Source of the DNA: Pseudomonas putida
Lineage (GTDB): Bacteria; Pseudomonadota; Gammaproteobacteria; Pseudomonadales; Pseudomonadaceae
Direction: 5' to 3'
NCBI RefSeq assembly: GCF_028682635.1
Contig: NZ_JANHLK010000001.1
Location: forward strand, 1 to 64,000
DNA length: 64,000 bases
A program made the translations under genes and the position numbers. Each line of letters opens with the position of its first letter. Position 1 is the first letter of the stretch. Shown here in pieces: positions 40,377-49,451 of this stretch. The notes beneath the pieces are model-generated. The model had not been told where the DNA came from. It saw only the letters and a list, made by a program, of their open reading frames with translations, and ran no database searches.

Positions 40377-40724
40377 ATGAGTGATCAAAAAGTAGAAGCC
40401 AGATACGAGTCCATTCTGCTTCGAGTGCTGTGGATGGTGGTGTTCCTGCTGGTGTGGCAGGTGGCGCAGTTCATGCTTGGCGCTGTGGTGCTGGTGCAGT
40501 TGATCTATCGTTTGATTTATGGCGCCCCGAGCGCCAGCCTGATGAACTTCGGCGACAGTCTGAGCCAGTTCCTGGCACAGATCGGTCGTTTCGGCAGTTT
40601 TCATAGCGACCAGAAACCCTGGCCGTTCGCCGATTGGCCGACGCCGCGTACGCCGGAAGGTGAAGCGCCCCACGCCGTGGCGCCTGCGCCACATCCGGCC
40701 CGGGATGAGGAACCCAAACTATGA
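40377..40724 (+). CDS. DUF4389 membrane protein
   Basis: 115 residues with two close hydrophobic helices (about 14-36 and 34-50, possibly a hairpin) and a Pro-rich cytoplasmic tail; DUF4389 family. It lies 29 bp after gpsA and overlaps sixA by 4 bp (ATGA), so it is cotranscribed. Function unknown. Confidence 0.8.
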   Translation: MSDQKVEARYESILLRVLWMVVFLLVWQVAQFMLGAVVLVQLIYRLIYGAPSASLMNFGDSLSQFLAQIGRFGSFHSDQKPWPFADWPTPRTPEGEAPHAVAPAPHPARDEEPKL

Positions 40725-41176
40725 AACTCTGGGTATTGCGTCATGGGGAAGCCGTGCCACACGGTTCCAAGCCCCACGATTCGGAGCGGGAATTGACGGA
40801 GCACGGACGTGAGGAAGTGCTGCGCACCGCTGCAAATTTGATCGGCCAGCCGCTGACCGCCATCTACGCCAGTCCGTACCTGCGAGCGCAGCAAACCGCG
40901 CAACTGGTGCGAGACGCGTTGGGTTTCGAACCGGAAATCCGCACTGTTGAATGGCTGACACCTGACACAGAACCGGACAAAGTGGCCGAACAGATGGTCG
41001 CGGTCAGCGACGTGCTGCTGGTCAGTCACAACCCCTTGGTGGGGAATCTGCTGAGTTACCTGCAACATGGTGCCGGGCATCCGCCGGAGAGAGTCGGCAC
41101 TGCCGGTCTGGCGGAACTCAAGGGCGATGAACTGTTGGTCGGCTCCATGAAGCTCAACGGTATCAAGCACCCGTAA
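40721..41176 (+). CDS. sixA: Phosphohistidine phosphatase SixA
   Basis: 151 residues of the histidine-phosphatase (phosphoglycerate mutase-like) superfamily. The catalytic RHGEA is at residues 7-11 and the second His lies in LVSHNPLVG. SixA dephosphorylates histidine phosphotransfer proteins; in E. coli its main target is the nitrogen PTS. The REP-type hairpin at 41183 may act as its terminator. Confidence 0.88.
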   Translation: MKLWVLRHGEAVPHGSKPHDSERELTEHGREEVLRTAANLIGQPLTAIYASPYLRAQQTAQLVRDALGFEPEIRTVEWLTPDTEPDKVAEQMVAVSDVLLVSHNPLVGNLLSYLQHGAGHPPERVGTAGLAELKGDELLVGSMKLNGIKHP

Positions 41177-41182
41177 AAGCAA

Positions 41183-41228
41183 TGGATCGCAGCCTTTTGC
41201 AGGAGCTGGCGCAGGCTGCGATCTTTTG
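41183..41228. repeat. REP-type hairpin after sixA
   Basis: GATCGCAGCC and GGCTGCGATC (41185-41194 with 41215-41224) pair, followed by TTTTGCTCTT. It is a REP of the 139-202 family and may double as a terminator. Confidence 0.6.
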
Positions 41229-41310
41229 CTCTTGATTCTCTAAAAAAGTTAACCAAGCACTTGCTTGGTTGACTACGCTTGCTCCAGACCAAAATAAAGG
41301 AGCGAGTCCC

Positions 41311-42966
41311 ATGCCTGCTGCTTCTCGTTTGCCCCTGGACATCTTCTACGAGCGCGAGGCCCGTCATCCCCGCCAGCGCTTTCTTGTCCAGCCAGTGGGC
41401 GGTGGGCAGGTCGAGACCCTGACCTGGGAGGACGTCGGGCACCAGGCTCGTTGCGCGGCCCATTGGCTGCGGTCGCGGGAACTGCCCCAAGGCAGTCACA
41501 TCGCCCTGATCTCAAAAAATTGCGCACACTGGATCATTGCCGACCTGGCGATCTGGATGGCCGGGCATGTTTCGGTGCCGTTGTACCCCAACCTCACCGC
41601 CGCATCGTTGGCCCAGGTGCTCGAACACTCTGAAGCGACGCTGGCCTTCATCGGCAAGCTCGACGACTGGCCTGGCATGTCGCGGGGCGTCAATCCCGAT
41701 CTGCCGACCATCAGCCTGCCGCTGCACCCGCCTGGCACCTTCGATTTCAGTTGGGCCGACCTGCAACGCAGCTCGCCGATCCAGGACGATCCCAAGCCCG
41801 CCGCTGATCAACTGGCGACCATCATCTACACGTCCGGTACCACCGGCATGCCCAAGGGCGTGATGCACAGCTTCGGCAATCTGGGGTTCGCCACCACGCG
41901 CGGCACGCAACTGTTCGGCCTGAATGAGTCGGATCGATTGTTGTCGTATTTGCCGTTGTGCCACGTTGCCGAACGGATGTTCGTTGAATTGGCTTCGATC
42001 TATACGGGGCAAAGCGTTTTTTTTGCCGAAAGTCTCGATACCTTCCTGACTGATCTTCGGCGTGCCCGGCCAACGGCGCTGTTTGGCGTGCCGCGCATCT
42101 GGACCAAATTCCAGATGGGCGTGTACAGCAAGATTCCGGCAAAGCGCTTGGACTTCCTGCTCGGCCTGCCGATTATCGGCAAGCGGGTCGGGCACAAAGT
42201 CCTCGCCGGGTTGGGGCTCGATGCCTTGCGCGTAGCCCTGTCCGGTGCCGCCCCGGTGCCGCTGAGCTTGCTGCTGTGGTACCGCAAACTCGGACTGGAC
42301 GTGCTGGAGGTCTACGGCATGACGGAAAGCTGCGGTTACTCGCATATTTGCCTGCCGGGACAGAACAAACCGGGCTGGATCGGCAAGGCTTGCCCGGGCG
42401 TCGAGGTGCGCATCGACGAATCAGGTGAGGTCATGGTGCGCAGCGGTGCGACCATGCTCGGCTATTTCAAGGAGCCGCAGAAAACCGCCGACACCCTCAC
42501 CGAGGACGGCTTCCTGCGCACCGGCGACAAGGGCGAGGAAGACGCCGAAGGCAACCTGCGCCTGACCGGGCGCCTGAAGGAGATCTTCAAGACCAGCAAA
42601 GGCAAGTACGTGGCCCCGGCCCCCATCGAAAACCGCCTGGCGGTGCATTCGCGCATCGAGCAGGTGTGCGTGGTCGGTGATGGCTTGAGTGCGCCGCTGG
42701 GCCTGTGCGTGCTCTCGGCCGTCGGGCAACAGGAGGCGCGGGCCGGATTGCATTCAAGCCTGGAAAGACTACTGGAAGAGGTCAACAACGCCCTCGACAA
42801 GCACGAACGCTTGCGCCGACTGGTAGTGGTCAAGGACAGCTGGGCGGTGGAAAACGGCTTTCTCACGCCGACCCTGAAGATCAAGCGCAACGTGATCGAA
42901 GCCGCTTACGGCGCCCGCTTCGAAGAATGGAGCGAGCACAGCGAAGCGGTGCTGTGGCAGGATTGA
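41311..42966 (+). CDS. AMP-binding long-chain acyl-CoA synthetase-like enzyme
   Basis: 551 residues of the ANL superfamily, activating a carboxylic acid to an acyl-AMP and then CoA ester. The P-loop YTSGTTGMPKG, the YGMTESCGYSH motif, TGDKG and the C-terminal GRLKEIFKTSKGKYVAP with the catalytic Lys are conserved, resembling long-chain acyl-CoA ligases (FAA1-like). A thioesterase gene follows 32 bp later. The ATG at 41311 has AAAGGAG upstream. Confidence 0.87.
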   Translation: MPAASRLPLDIFYEREARHPRQRFLVQPVGGGQVETLTWEDVGHQARCAAHWLRSRELPQGSHIALISKNCAHWIIADLAIWMAGHVSVPLYPNLTAASLAQVLEHSEATLAFIGKLDDWPGMSRGVNPDLPTISLPLHPPGTFDFSWADLQRSSPIQDDPKPAADQLATIIYTSGTTGMPKGVMHSFGNLGFATTRGTQLFGLNESDRLLSYLPLCHVAERMFVELASIYTGQSVFFAESLDTFLTDLRRARPTALFGVPRIWTKFQMGVYSKIPAKRLDFLLGLPIIGKRVGHKVLAGLGLDALRVALSGAAPVPLSLLLWYRKLGLDVLEVYGMTESCGYSHICLPGQNKPGWIGKACPGVEVRIDESGEVMVRSGATMLGYFKEPQKTADTLTEDGFLRTGDKGEEDAEGNLRLTGRLKEIFKTSKGKYVAPAPIENRLAVHSRIEQVCVVGDGLSAPLGLCVLSAVGQQEARAGLHSSLERLLEEVNNALDKHERLRRLVVVKDSWAVENGFLTPTLKIKRNVIEAAYGARFEEWSEHSEAVLWQD

Positions 42967-42998
42967 GTCACGAACAAAATCAACAAGGAAAATCTGCT

Positions 42999-43442
42999 AT
43001 GAGTCTGTGGCGTACCGCTCCGAACATCGAACAGTTGAATGCCATCCAGAAAAACACCATCGGCGAAGTGCTGGACATTCGTTTCGAAGCCTTCGATGAA
43101 GAGTCCCTGACGGCGAGCATGGTCGTCGATCATCGCACCCACCAGCCTTATGGCTTGCTGCATGGCGGCGCTTCCGTCGTGCTGGCTGAATCCGTCGGTT
43201 CCATGGCCAGCTACCTGTGCATCGATACCAGCAAATTCTATTGTGTGGGCCTGGAAATCAACGCCAACCATTTGCGCGGTCTGCGCAGCGGGCGGGTGAC
43301 GGCGGTGGCCAAGGCGATTCACATCGGGCGAACGACCCATGTCTGGGATATCCGTCTGACCAGTGATGAAGGCAAAGCCAGTTGCGTGTCGCGGCTGACC
43401 ATGGCGGTGGTGCCTTTGGGCGAGAATCCGCCAGCGCGTTGA
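42999..43442 (+). CDS. Hotdog-fold acyl-CoA thioesterase
   Basis: 147 residues, PaaI/YdiI-type thioesterase. The motif GLLHGGASVVLAES supplies the catalytic Glu and oxyanion Gly region. Probably hydrolyses acyl-CoA made by the preceding ligase or dihydroxynaphthoyl-CoA-like substrates. AAGGAAAA lies just before the ATG. Confidence 0.88.
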   Translation: MSLWRTAPNIEQLNAIQKNTIGEVLDIRFEAFDEESLTASMVVDHRTHQPYGLLHGGASVVLAESVGSMASYLCIDTSKFYCVGLEINANHLRGLRSGRVTAVAKAIHIGRTTHVWDIRLTSDEGKASCVSRLTMAVVPLGENPPAR

Positions 43443-43555
43443 TCGCCAGCCATGGCTTTGACCGGACTGTCATCATTCCTGTCAGTTACGGTCATTGCTG
43501 CGGGACGTGGTCTTGCGGACAATCGACCTCTGTTTTCGTTGATGGATCGACCCGT

Positions 43556-44362
43556 ATGTCGCAACAGATATTTTTCGCCCACGCCAACGGGTTTCCTTCG
43601 GGTACCTATGGCAAATTGTTCGCGGCGCTGGCGCCCGAATATCAGGTGACGCATCTGGAGCAGCACGCCCACGACCCGCGTTTCCCGGCGGACGACAACT
43701 GGTACAACCTGGTGGATGAACTGATCCACCACCTGCAGCAACAGCCGGAGCCGGTGTGGGGCGTCGGTCATTCCTTCGGCGGCGTACTGCATCTGCACGC
43801 GGCGTTGCGTTGCCCGGAGTTGTATCGCGGTGTGGTGATGCTCGATTCGCCGGTGCTGACCCGCACCGATCAATGGGTCATCCGCGCGGCCAAGCGTTTC
43901 GGTTTCATCGACCGCCTGACCCCTGCCGGTCGCACCCTGGGACGTCGTGAAGAGTTCGCCGACCTCGACAGCGCCCGCCGTTATTTCGCCGGCAAGACCC
44001 TGTTTCGCAGCTTCGACCCGGAATGCTTCGACGCTTATCTGCAACACGGTTTGCACAAGGTTGGCGACAAGCTGCGCCTGCGTTTCGACCCGGCCACGGA
44101 AATCAGCATCTACCGTGGCGTGCCGCACACCAGTCCTGGCAGCACCCGGCAGCTGAAAGTGCCACTGGCGGTGGTGCGCGGGCGTAACAGTCGTGTGGTG
44201 ATGCGCCATCATGCCAGTTCGGTCGGGCGCATGCCCCAGGGCGAATCACTGTGCATGCCTGGCGGTCACATGTTTCCCCTGGAACGCCCGCAGGACACGG
44301 CCACGCTGCTGAAAAACCTGTTCAGCCGCTGGGACGGTCGCCAACAGCAGGATTGCGCATGA
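43556..44362 (+). CDS. Alpha/beta hydrolase
   Basis: 268 residues with the HGFPSGTY-like oxyanion segment (HANGFPSGTYG), nucleophile Ser in GHSFGG, and a C-terminal His in PGGHMFPLE. Substrate unknown. The TGA overlaps the ATG of the next hydrolase gene by 4 bp. Spacing of 113 bp from the thioesterase leaves room for a separate promoter. Confidence 0.85.
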   Translation: MSQQIFFAHANGFPSGTYGKLFAALAPEYQVTHLEQHAHDPRFPADDNWYNLVDELIHHLQQQPEPVWGVGHSFGGVLHLHAALRCPELYRGVVMLDSPVLTRTDQWVIRAAKRFGFIDRLTPAGRTLGRREEFADLDSARRYFAGKTLFRSFDPECFDAYLQHGLHKVGDKLRLRFDPATEISIYRGVPHTSPGSTRQLKVPLAVVRGRNSRVVMRHHASSVGRMPQGESLCMPGGHMFPLERPQDTATLLKNLFSRWDGRQQQDCA

Positions 44363-45213
44363 GCCATGTCGTCGAAGAAGTCCGCCTGAGCCTGCCGCAT
44401 ATCGAGCTGGCGGCGCACTTGTTTGGTCCCGAAGACGGTTTGCCGGTGATTGCCCTGCATGGCTGGCTGGACAACGCCAACAGCTTCGCCCGCCTGGCAC
44501 CGAAGCTCAAAGGCCTGCGCATCATCGCCCTGGACATGGCCGGTCACGGGCACTCGGGGCACCGCCCGCCGGGCGCCGGTTACGCCATGTGGGACTATGC
44601 CCACGATGTGCTGCAAGTGGCAGAACAGCTTGGGCTGAAGCGGTTTGCGTTGCTTGGGCATTCGATGGGCGCCATCGCATCGTTGATCATTGCCGGCTCG
44701 TTTCCGGAGCGTGTCACCCACCTGGCGTTGATTGACGGCGTCATTCCTCCCACGGACAAAGGCGAAAACGCTGCCGAACGCATGGGCATGGCCCTGCAGG
44801 CGCAGCTGGACCTGCGGGAAAAGCGCAAGCCGGTCTACAGCACCCTCGACCGCGCCATCGAAGCACGCATGAAAGGCCTGGTGGCGGTCAGTCGCGAAGC
44901 CGCCGAGCTGCTGGCCCAGCGTGGCCTGATGCCGGTGCCGGGCGGCTACACCTGGCGCACCGACAATCGCCTCACGCTGCCGTCGCCACTGCGCCTGACC
45001 ACCGAGCAGGCCATGGCCTTCGTCCAGCGGATCGCCTGCCCGGCGAAACTGGTGGTCGCCGCGGACGGCATGCTCGCCAAGCACCACGAGTTGCTGGAGC
45101 GTCTACCCTTTAGCCGTGAACAGCTGCCAGGCGGCCATCATTTGCACCTGAATGATGAAGCCGGCGCGGATCTTGTCGCAGACTGTTTCAATCGGTTCTT
45201 CGTCATTCCTTGA
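44359..45213 (+). CDS. Alpha/beta hydrolase
   Basis: 284 residues: oxyanion motif HGWLDNANSF, DMAGHGHS, nucleophile Ser in GHSMGA, and His in GGHHLHL. It resembles the small carboxylesterase or haloperoxidase-like branch (serine hydrolase-like family). Translationally coupled to the previous hydrolase, which it does not closely resemble. Confidence 0.85.
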   Translation: MSHVVEEVRLSLPHIELAAHLFGPEDGLPVIALHGWLDNANSFARLAPKLKGLRIIALDMAGHGHSGHRPPGAGYAMWDYAHDVLQVAEQLGLKRFALLGHSMGAIASLIIAGSFPERVTHLALIDGVIPPTDKGENAAERMGMALQAQLDLREKRKPVYSTLDRAIEARMKGLVAVSREAAELLAQRGLMPVPGGYTWRTDNRLTLPSPLRLTTEQAMAFVQRIACPAKLVVAADGMLAKHHELLERLPFSREQLPGGHHLHLNDEAGADLVADCFNRFFVIP

Positions 45214-45263
45214 CTTGCGCCGGGCAACTGTCGAGGCTGGGCGGGTTGAAAAGGGAGACAACC

Positions 45264-45323
45264 ATGATAGACCTCTACACCGCTGCGCCCCCGATTGGCC
45301 ACAAGGTCGTGCTGATCCGATGA
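45264..45323 (+). pseudogene. N-terminal remnant of a glutathione S-transferase gene
   Basis: After a strong AAGGGAGA ribosome site an ATG opens a 19-codon frame, MIDLYTAAPPIGHKVVLIR, then TGA. The start matches the beginning of YfcG/YghU-type glutathione transferases (MIDLYxxxTPNGHKV...). The rest of the enzyme is missing. The TGA overlaps the ATG at 45320 of the next gene (ATGA), so this stub may now act as a leader peptide coupling ribosomes into the DUF4892 gene. Confidence 0.6.
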
Positions 45324-46138
45324 GTCTATCCATGCGCTCATTCAGTTTGCTGATGCTCTGTTGTTTCAGTCCTCTATCGTTAGCCGCCGATCTGCCCGGC
45401 AGTCAGGACCTGCCGATCGTGCCGCGCATGACCGATGCGCAGATCGTCGACTATCGCCCTGCGGCAGAGCTGGAGCGGATCTACCCCCTCGGCTCGATTC
45501 GCAAGATCAGCGGCCAGTTGCGCTTTGACGGCCAGGTCAGTGCCCGTGGGAATGTCACGTCGGTGACCTACGAGTTGCCGGCGGAGCATTCGTCCACCGA
45601 GGCCTTCACCGCAGCGCGCGAAGCGCTGCAGCAGCAGGACGCGCAGTTGCTGTTCTGGTGCCAGGCTCGCGATTGCGGCGAAAGCAGCCTGTGGGCCAAC
45701 GAAGTGTTCAGCAACGCCAAGCTCTATGGCGCCGATAATGAGCAGGCGTACCTGCTGTTACGCCTGGCCGCTCCTCGGGAAAACACGCTGGTGGCGCTTT
45801 ACAGCATCACCCGGGGTAATCGCAAAGCCTATCTGCACGTCGAACAATTCGACGCCGTCGCCCCGCTGGGGGATTTGCTGCCGACCTCCGCGACCTTGCT
45901 GCGCGAGCTCAAGAGCACCGGCGAACTCGACTTCCCCAAGCTCACTGAAACACCCGATGACACCTGGCTGCGTTTGATCTCCCGGGGACTGAACCTGGAC
46001 ACCACCTTGCGGGTCAGTGTCTCCGGCCCCAATGCCGAAGCCTGGCGTCAGTCGCTGATCGAGCAGGGCGTACGTGCGGCACGGATGGAAACCGGTGCTG
46101 TCGACGGTTCCGGCCTGCATATCAAACTGCTGCGCTAG
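45320..46138 (+). CDS. DUF4892 periplasmic protein
   Basis: 272 residues with a signal peptide (cleavage near SLAADLPG, about residue 22) and the DUF4892 domain; a C-terminal segment (TTLRVSVSGPNAEAWRQSL... MRVEGAVDGSGLH-like) resembles the OmpA-adjacent folds seen in this family. Function unknown, periplasm expected. Start ATG 45320 or MRSF at 45332. Confidence 0.75.
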   Translation: MSLSMRSFSLLMLCCFSPLSLAADLPGSQDLPIVPRMTDAQIVDYRPAAELERIYPLGSIRKISGQLRFDGQVSARGNVTSVTYELPAEHSSTEAFTAAREALQQQDAQLLFWCQARDCGESSLWANEVFSNAKLYGADNEQAYLLLRLAAPRENTLVALYSITRGNRKAYLHVEQFDAVAPLGDLLPTSATLLRELKSTGELDFPKLTETPDDTWLRLISRGLNLDTTLRVSVSGPNAEAWRQSLIEQGVRAARMETGAVDGSGLHIKLLR

Positions 46139-46147
46139 GCGTTATAC

Positions 46148-46182
46148 GGCGAACACGCGGGGCGTGTTCGCCTACTCTTTTT
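46148..46182 (+). terminator. Terminator after the DUF4892 gene
   Basis: GGCGAACACGC and GCGTGTTCGCC (46148-46158 with 46162-46172) with a GGG loop are followed by TACTCTTTTT. Confidence 0.85.
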
Positions 46183-46208
46183 GCTGACATGATTTTTTCG
46201 AGACTGTG

Positions 46209-47261
46209 ATGATCAATAACGATCGGCTGTTGGTGCAGATCCTGCTCCTGGTGCTGTTTGGCGCGAGCTTCTGGGTGATGGCGCCGTTCTGGTCGGCCCT
46301 GTTCTGGGGCGCAGTACTGGCCTTTGCCAGTTGGCCACTGATGCGCCTGCTGACCCGCTGGCTCAATGGCCGCGAATCCCTGGCGGCAGCCTTGCTGACC
46401 GTGGGCTGGATGGTGCTGGTGGCGGCACCCCTGGTGTGGCTCGGGTTCAACCTGGCGGACCATGTGCGCGACGCCACGGCGTTCATCAAGGATGTGCAGG
46501 TCGACGGCCTGCCTGAAGCGCCGACCTGGCTGGGCAGCATTCCCCTGGTGGGCGAGCGGCTGGTGGTGATCTGGAACAGCATCGATCAGCAGGGCGCGGC
46601 GATGATGGTGTCGCTCAAGCCTTATCTGGGGCAGGTCGGCAACTGGTTGCTGGCGCGTAGCGCGCAGATTGGCAGCGGCATTCTCGAACTGACCCTGAGC
46701 ATTGTCTTCGTGTTCTTTTTCTACCGCGACGGCCCGCGGTTGGCGGCCTTTGTCCATGGTTTGCTGGAGCGCCTGATCGGCCACCGTGCCGGGTATTACA
46801 TCGAGCTGGTGGCGGGCACGGTGCAACGGGTGGTGAACGGTGTGATCGGCACCGCCGCGGCCCAGGCCGTGCTGGCGCTGATCGGCTTCCTGATTGCCGG
46901 CGTTCCCGGGGCGTTGGTGCTCGGTATCGTGACCTTCATGCTCAGCCTGATTCCCATGGGGCCGCCGCTGGTATGGATTCCGGCCACTGCCTGGCTGGTT
47001 TGGAAGGGCGACTACGGAATGGCGGTGTTCCTCGGCATCTGGGGCATGTTCATCATCAGTGGCGTGGACAACGTGCTCAAGCCTTACCTGATCAGCCGGG
47101 GCGGGAATCTACCGCTGGTGATCGTGTTGCTTGGGGTGTTTGGCGGCTTGATCGCGTTCGGCTTCATTGGCCTGTTTATCGGCCCGACCTTGCTGGCCGT
47201 GGCTTATAGCCTGTTGACCGACTGGAGCAAGAGCCAGGCGCGGGTCGATGACCGTCGCTGA
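46209..47261 (+). CDS. AI-2E-family membrane transporter
   Basis: 350 residues, about seven to eight membrane helices, of the AI-2E transporter family (YdiK/TqsA type). Conserved features include the FFFYRDGPRL segment and the GIWGMFIISGVDNVLKP-L core. E. coli TqsA exports autoinducer 2, but most members are Na+/H+ antiporters or of unknown substrate. The ATG at 46209 follows a GTG one codon earlier. Confidence 0.85.
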   Translation: MINNDRLLVQILLLVLFGASFWVMAPFWSALFWGAVLAFASWPLMRLLTRWLNGRESLAAALLTVGWMVLVAAPLVWLGFNLADHVRDATAFIKDVQVDGLPEAPTWLGSIPLVGERLVVIWNSIDQQGAAMMVSLKPYLGQVGNWLLARSAQIGSGILELTLSIVFVFFFYRDGPRLAAFVHGLLERLIGHRAGYYIELVAGTVQRVVNGVIGTAAAQAVLALIGFLIAGVPGALVLGIVTFMLSLIPMGPPLVWIPATAWLVWKGDYGMAVFLGIWGMFIISGVDNVLKPYLISRGGNLPLVIVLLGVFGGLIAFGFIGLFIGPTLLAVAYSLLTDWSKSQARVDDRR

Positions 47262-47407
47262 GCAGTGGACTGTATCGAACTCGACACAATTGCCGCAGAG
47301 ACTAGTCTTGCCTGAGCGTTCTCGACGATTTACCGATCATCGGGTCCCGCAGGGCCGTTGCTTCCGCTACAATGCGCGCCGATTTCGACTTGCCTGAGAG
47401 CCCACTC

Positions 47408-48106
47408 ATGTCCGCCTGCCAGACTCCCATCATCGTCGCCCTGGATTTCCCTACCCGTGACGCCGCACTGAAGCTGGCCGATCAGTTGGACCCGAAACTG
47501 TGCCGGGTCAAAGTCGGTAAGGAACTGTTTACCAGCTGTGCTTCGGAAATCGTCGGCACCCTGCGTGACAAGGGTTTCGAAGTGTTCCTCGACCTCAAGT
47601 TCCATGACATCCCCAACACCACCGCGATGGCCGTGAAAGCGGCGGCGGAGATGGGCGTGTGGATGGTCAACGTGCATTGCTCCGGTGGCCTGCGCATGAT
47701 GGCGGCTTGCCGTGAAGTGCTGGACAAGCGCAGCGGCCCGCAGCCATTGCTGATTGGCGTGACCGTGCTGACCAGCATGGAGCGTGAGGACCTGGCAGGG
47801 ATCGGTCTGGACATCGAGCCGCAAGAGCAGGTGTTGCGCCTGGCCGCACTGGCGGAAAAAGCCGGGATGGATGGGCTGGTGTGCTCGGCCCTGGAAGCCC
47901 AGGCGCTGAAAGCGGCGCACCCGTCGCTGCAACTGGTGACCCCGGGGATTCGTCCGGCGGGCAGCGCCCAGGACGATCAACGCCGTATCCTGACCCCACG
48001 CCAGGCGCTGGATGCCGGTTCCGATTACCTGGTGATCGGCCGTCCGATCAGCCAGGCGGCGGATCCGGCCAAGGCGTTGGCTTCGGTAGTGGCCGAACTC
48101 GCCTAA
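47408..48106 (+). CDS. pyrF: Orotidine 5'-phosphate decarboxylase
   Basis: Last step of UMP synthesis. 232 residues: substrate loop ALDFPT, the catalytic tetrad region [10 protein letters not shown], and phosphate-binding TPGIRPAGS. An extended TACAAT -10 lies about 35 bp before the ATG. A REP pair follows. Confidence 0.96.
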   Translation: MSACQTPIIVALDFPTRDAALKLADQLDPKLCRVKVGKELFTSCASEIVGTLRDKGFEVFLDLKFHDIPNTTAMAVKAAAEMGVWMVNVHCSGGLRMMAACREVLDKRSGPQPLLIGVTVLTSMEREDLAGIGLDIEPQEQVLRLAALAEKAGMDGLVCSALEAQALKAAHPSLQLVTPGIRPAGSAQDDQRRILTPRQALDAGSDYLVIGRPISQAADPAKALASVVAELA

Positions 48107-48115
48107 ATGCCAAAC

Positions 48116-48204
48116 CTGTAGGAGCCGGCTTGCTGGCGATGCAGGCGCCGCGGTTTATCTGAATGACCGCGGCGCCCGCATCGCCAGCAAGCCGGCTCCT
48201 ACAG
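48116..48204. repeat. REP inverted pair with extended loop stem
   Basis: CTGTAGGAGCCGGCTTGCTG CGATGC and its inverted copy are joined by GGCGCCGCGG/CCGCGGCGCC, giving a hairpin of over 35 bp. Lies between convergent pyrF and the oxidoreductase gene. Confidence 0.85.
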
Positions 48205-48211
48205 AACAGCT

Positions 48212-49216
48212 TCAGATTTTCAGGACCAACTTCCCAAAATTCTCCCCGCTGAACAATTTCATCAGCGTCTCCGGGAACGTCTCCAGTCCCTCCACAATAT
48301 CTTCCTTGCTCTTGAGCTGCCCCTTGGCCATCCAGCCGGCCATTTCCTGTCCGGCGGCGGCGAACTGCGCGGCGTAGTCCATCACCACAAAACCTTCCAT
48401 GCGCGCACGGTTGACCAGCAACGACAGGTAGTTGGCCGGGCCCTTGACCGCTTCCTTGTTGTTGTACTGGCTGATGGCGCCACAGATCACCACCCGGGCT
48501 TTCATGTTCAGGCGGCTCAACACCGCGTCGAGGATATCGCCGCCCACGTTATCGAAATACACATCGACGCCTTTCGGGCATTCGCGCTTGAGTCCGGCAA
48601 CGACATCCTCATTCTTGTAGTCGATGACGCCGTCAAACCCCAGTTCGTCGATGAGGAACCGGCACTTGTCCGCGCCGCCGGCGATGCCGACGACCCGACA
48701 GCCCTTGATTTTGGCAATCTGCCCGGCAATGCTGCCCACCGCTCCCGCAGCGCCCGACAGTACGACCGTATCGCCGGCCTTGGGCGCACCCACGTCGAGC
48801 AACGCGAAATACGCGGTCATGCCGGTCATGCCCAGCGCGGACAGGTAGCGCGGCAGCGGCGCCAGTTGCGGATCAACCTTGTAGAACCCGCGCGGCTCGC
48901 CGAGGAAATAATCCTGCACGCCGAGGGCGCCGTTGACGTAGTCACCGACTGCGAACCCGGGGTTGTTCGAGGCCACGACCCTGCCCACTCCCAACGCGCG
49001 CATCACTTCGCCAAGACCGACCGGCGGGATGTAGGACTTGCCTTCGTTCATCCAGCCGCGCATGGCCGGGTCCAGGGACAGGTATTCGTTCTTGACCAGG
49101 ATCTGGCCTGCAGCCGGTTCGCCGACCGGTACTTCCTGATAGGTGAAGGTTTCCCGGGTCGCGGCCCCCACCGGGCGTTTGGCAAGGAGAAATTGGCGAT
49201 TGGTCTGGGACGTCAT
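48212..49216 (-). CDS. NADP-dependent MDR-family oxidoreductase (CurA-like)
   Basis: 334 residues, zinc-free medium-chain reductase with the nucleotide loop GAAGAVGS, resembling curcumin/alkenal reductase and leukotriene B4 dehydrogenase. Probably reduces alpha,beta-unsaturated ketones or aldehydes with NADPH. I use ATG 49216; a GTG at 49225 is three codons upstream. Confidence 0.85.
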   Translation of the reverse strand: MTSQTNRQFLLAKRPVGAATRETFTYQEVPVGEPAAGQILVKNEYLSLDPAMRGWMNEGKSYIPPVGLGEVMRALGVGRVVASNNPGFAVGDYVNGALGVQDYFLGEPRGFYKVDPQLAPLPRYLSALGMTGMTAYFALLDVGAPKAGDTVVLSGAAGAVGSIAGQIAKIKGCRVVGIAGGADKCRFLIDELGFDGVIDYKNEDVVAGLKRECPKGVDVYFDNVGGDILDAVLSRLNMKARVVICGAISQYNNKEAVKGPANYLSLLVNRARMEGFVVMDYAAQFAAAGQEMAGWMAKGQLKSKEDIVEGLETFPETLMKLFSGENFGKLVLKI

Positions 49217-49451
49217 GGCAGGCACTCAGGATGAATGAAACCTTGTTGATAGACCCTCAGGGTCGATGTCGCAAGTTCGGCTGATGCGGCGAATAAGGTC
49301 TGATCCAGTGCGGTGATAGTTGGTACGGTAGTTCCATCACTGCGATGCATGGGGACTCAACCGGCCTTTTGATAGTGCTGCCTGGCGGCGAGGGCTGTGG
49401 CTATGCTGGAAAAACGCGACCCCCCGCAAACTTCTCTTCGAGGACAGAACA

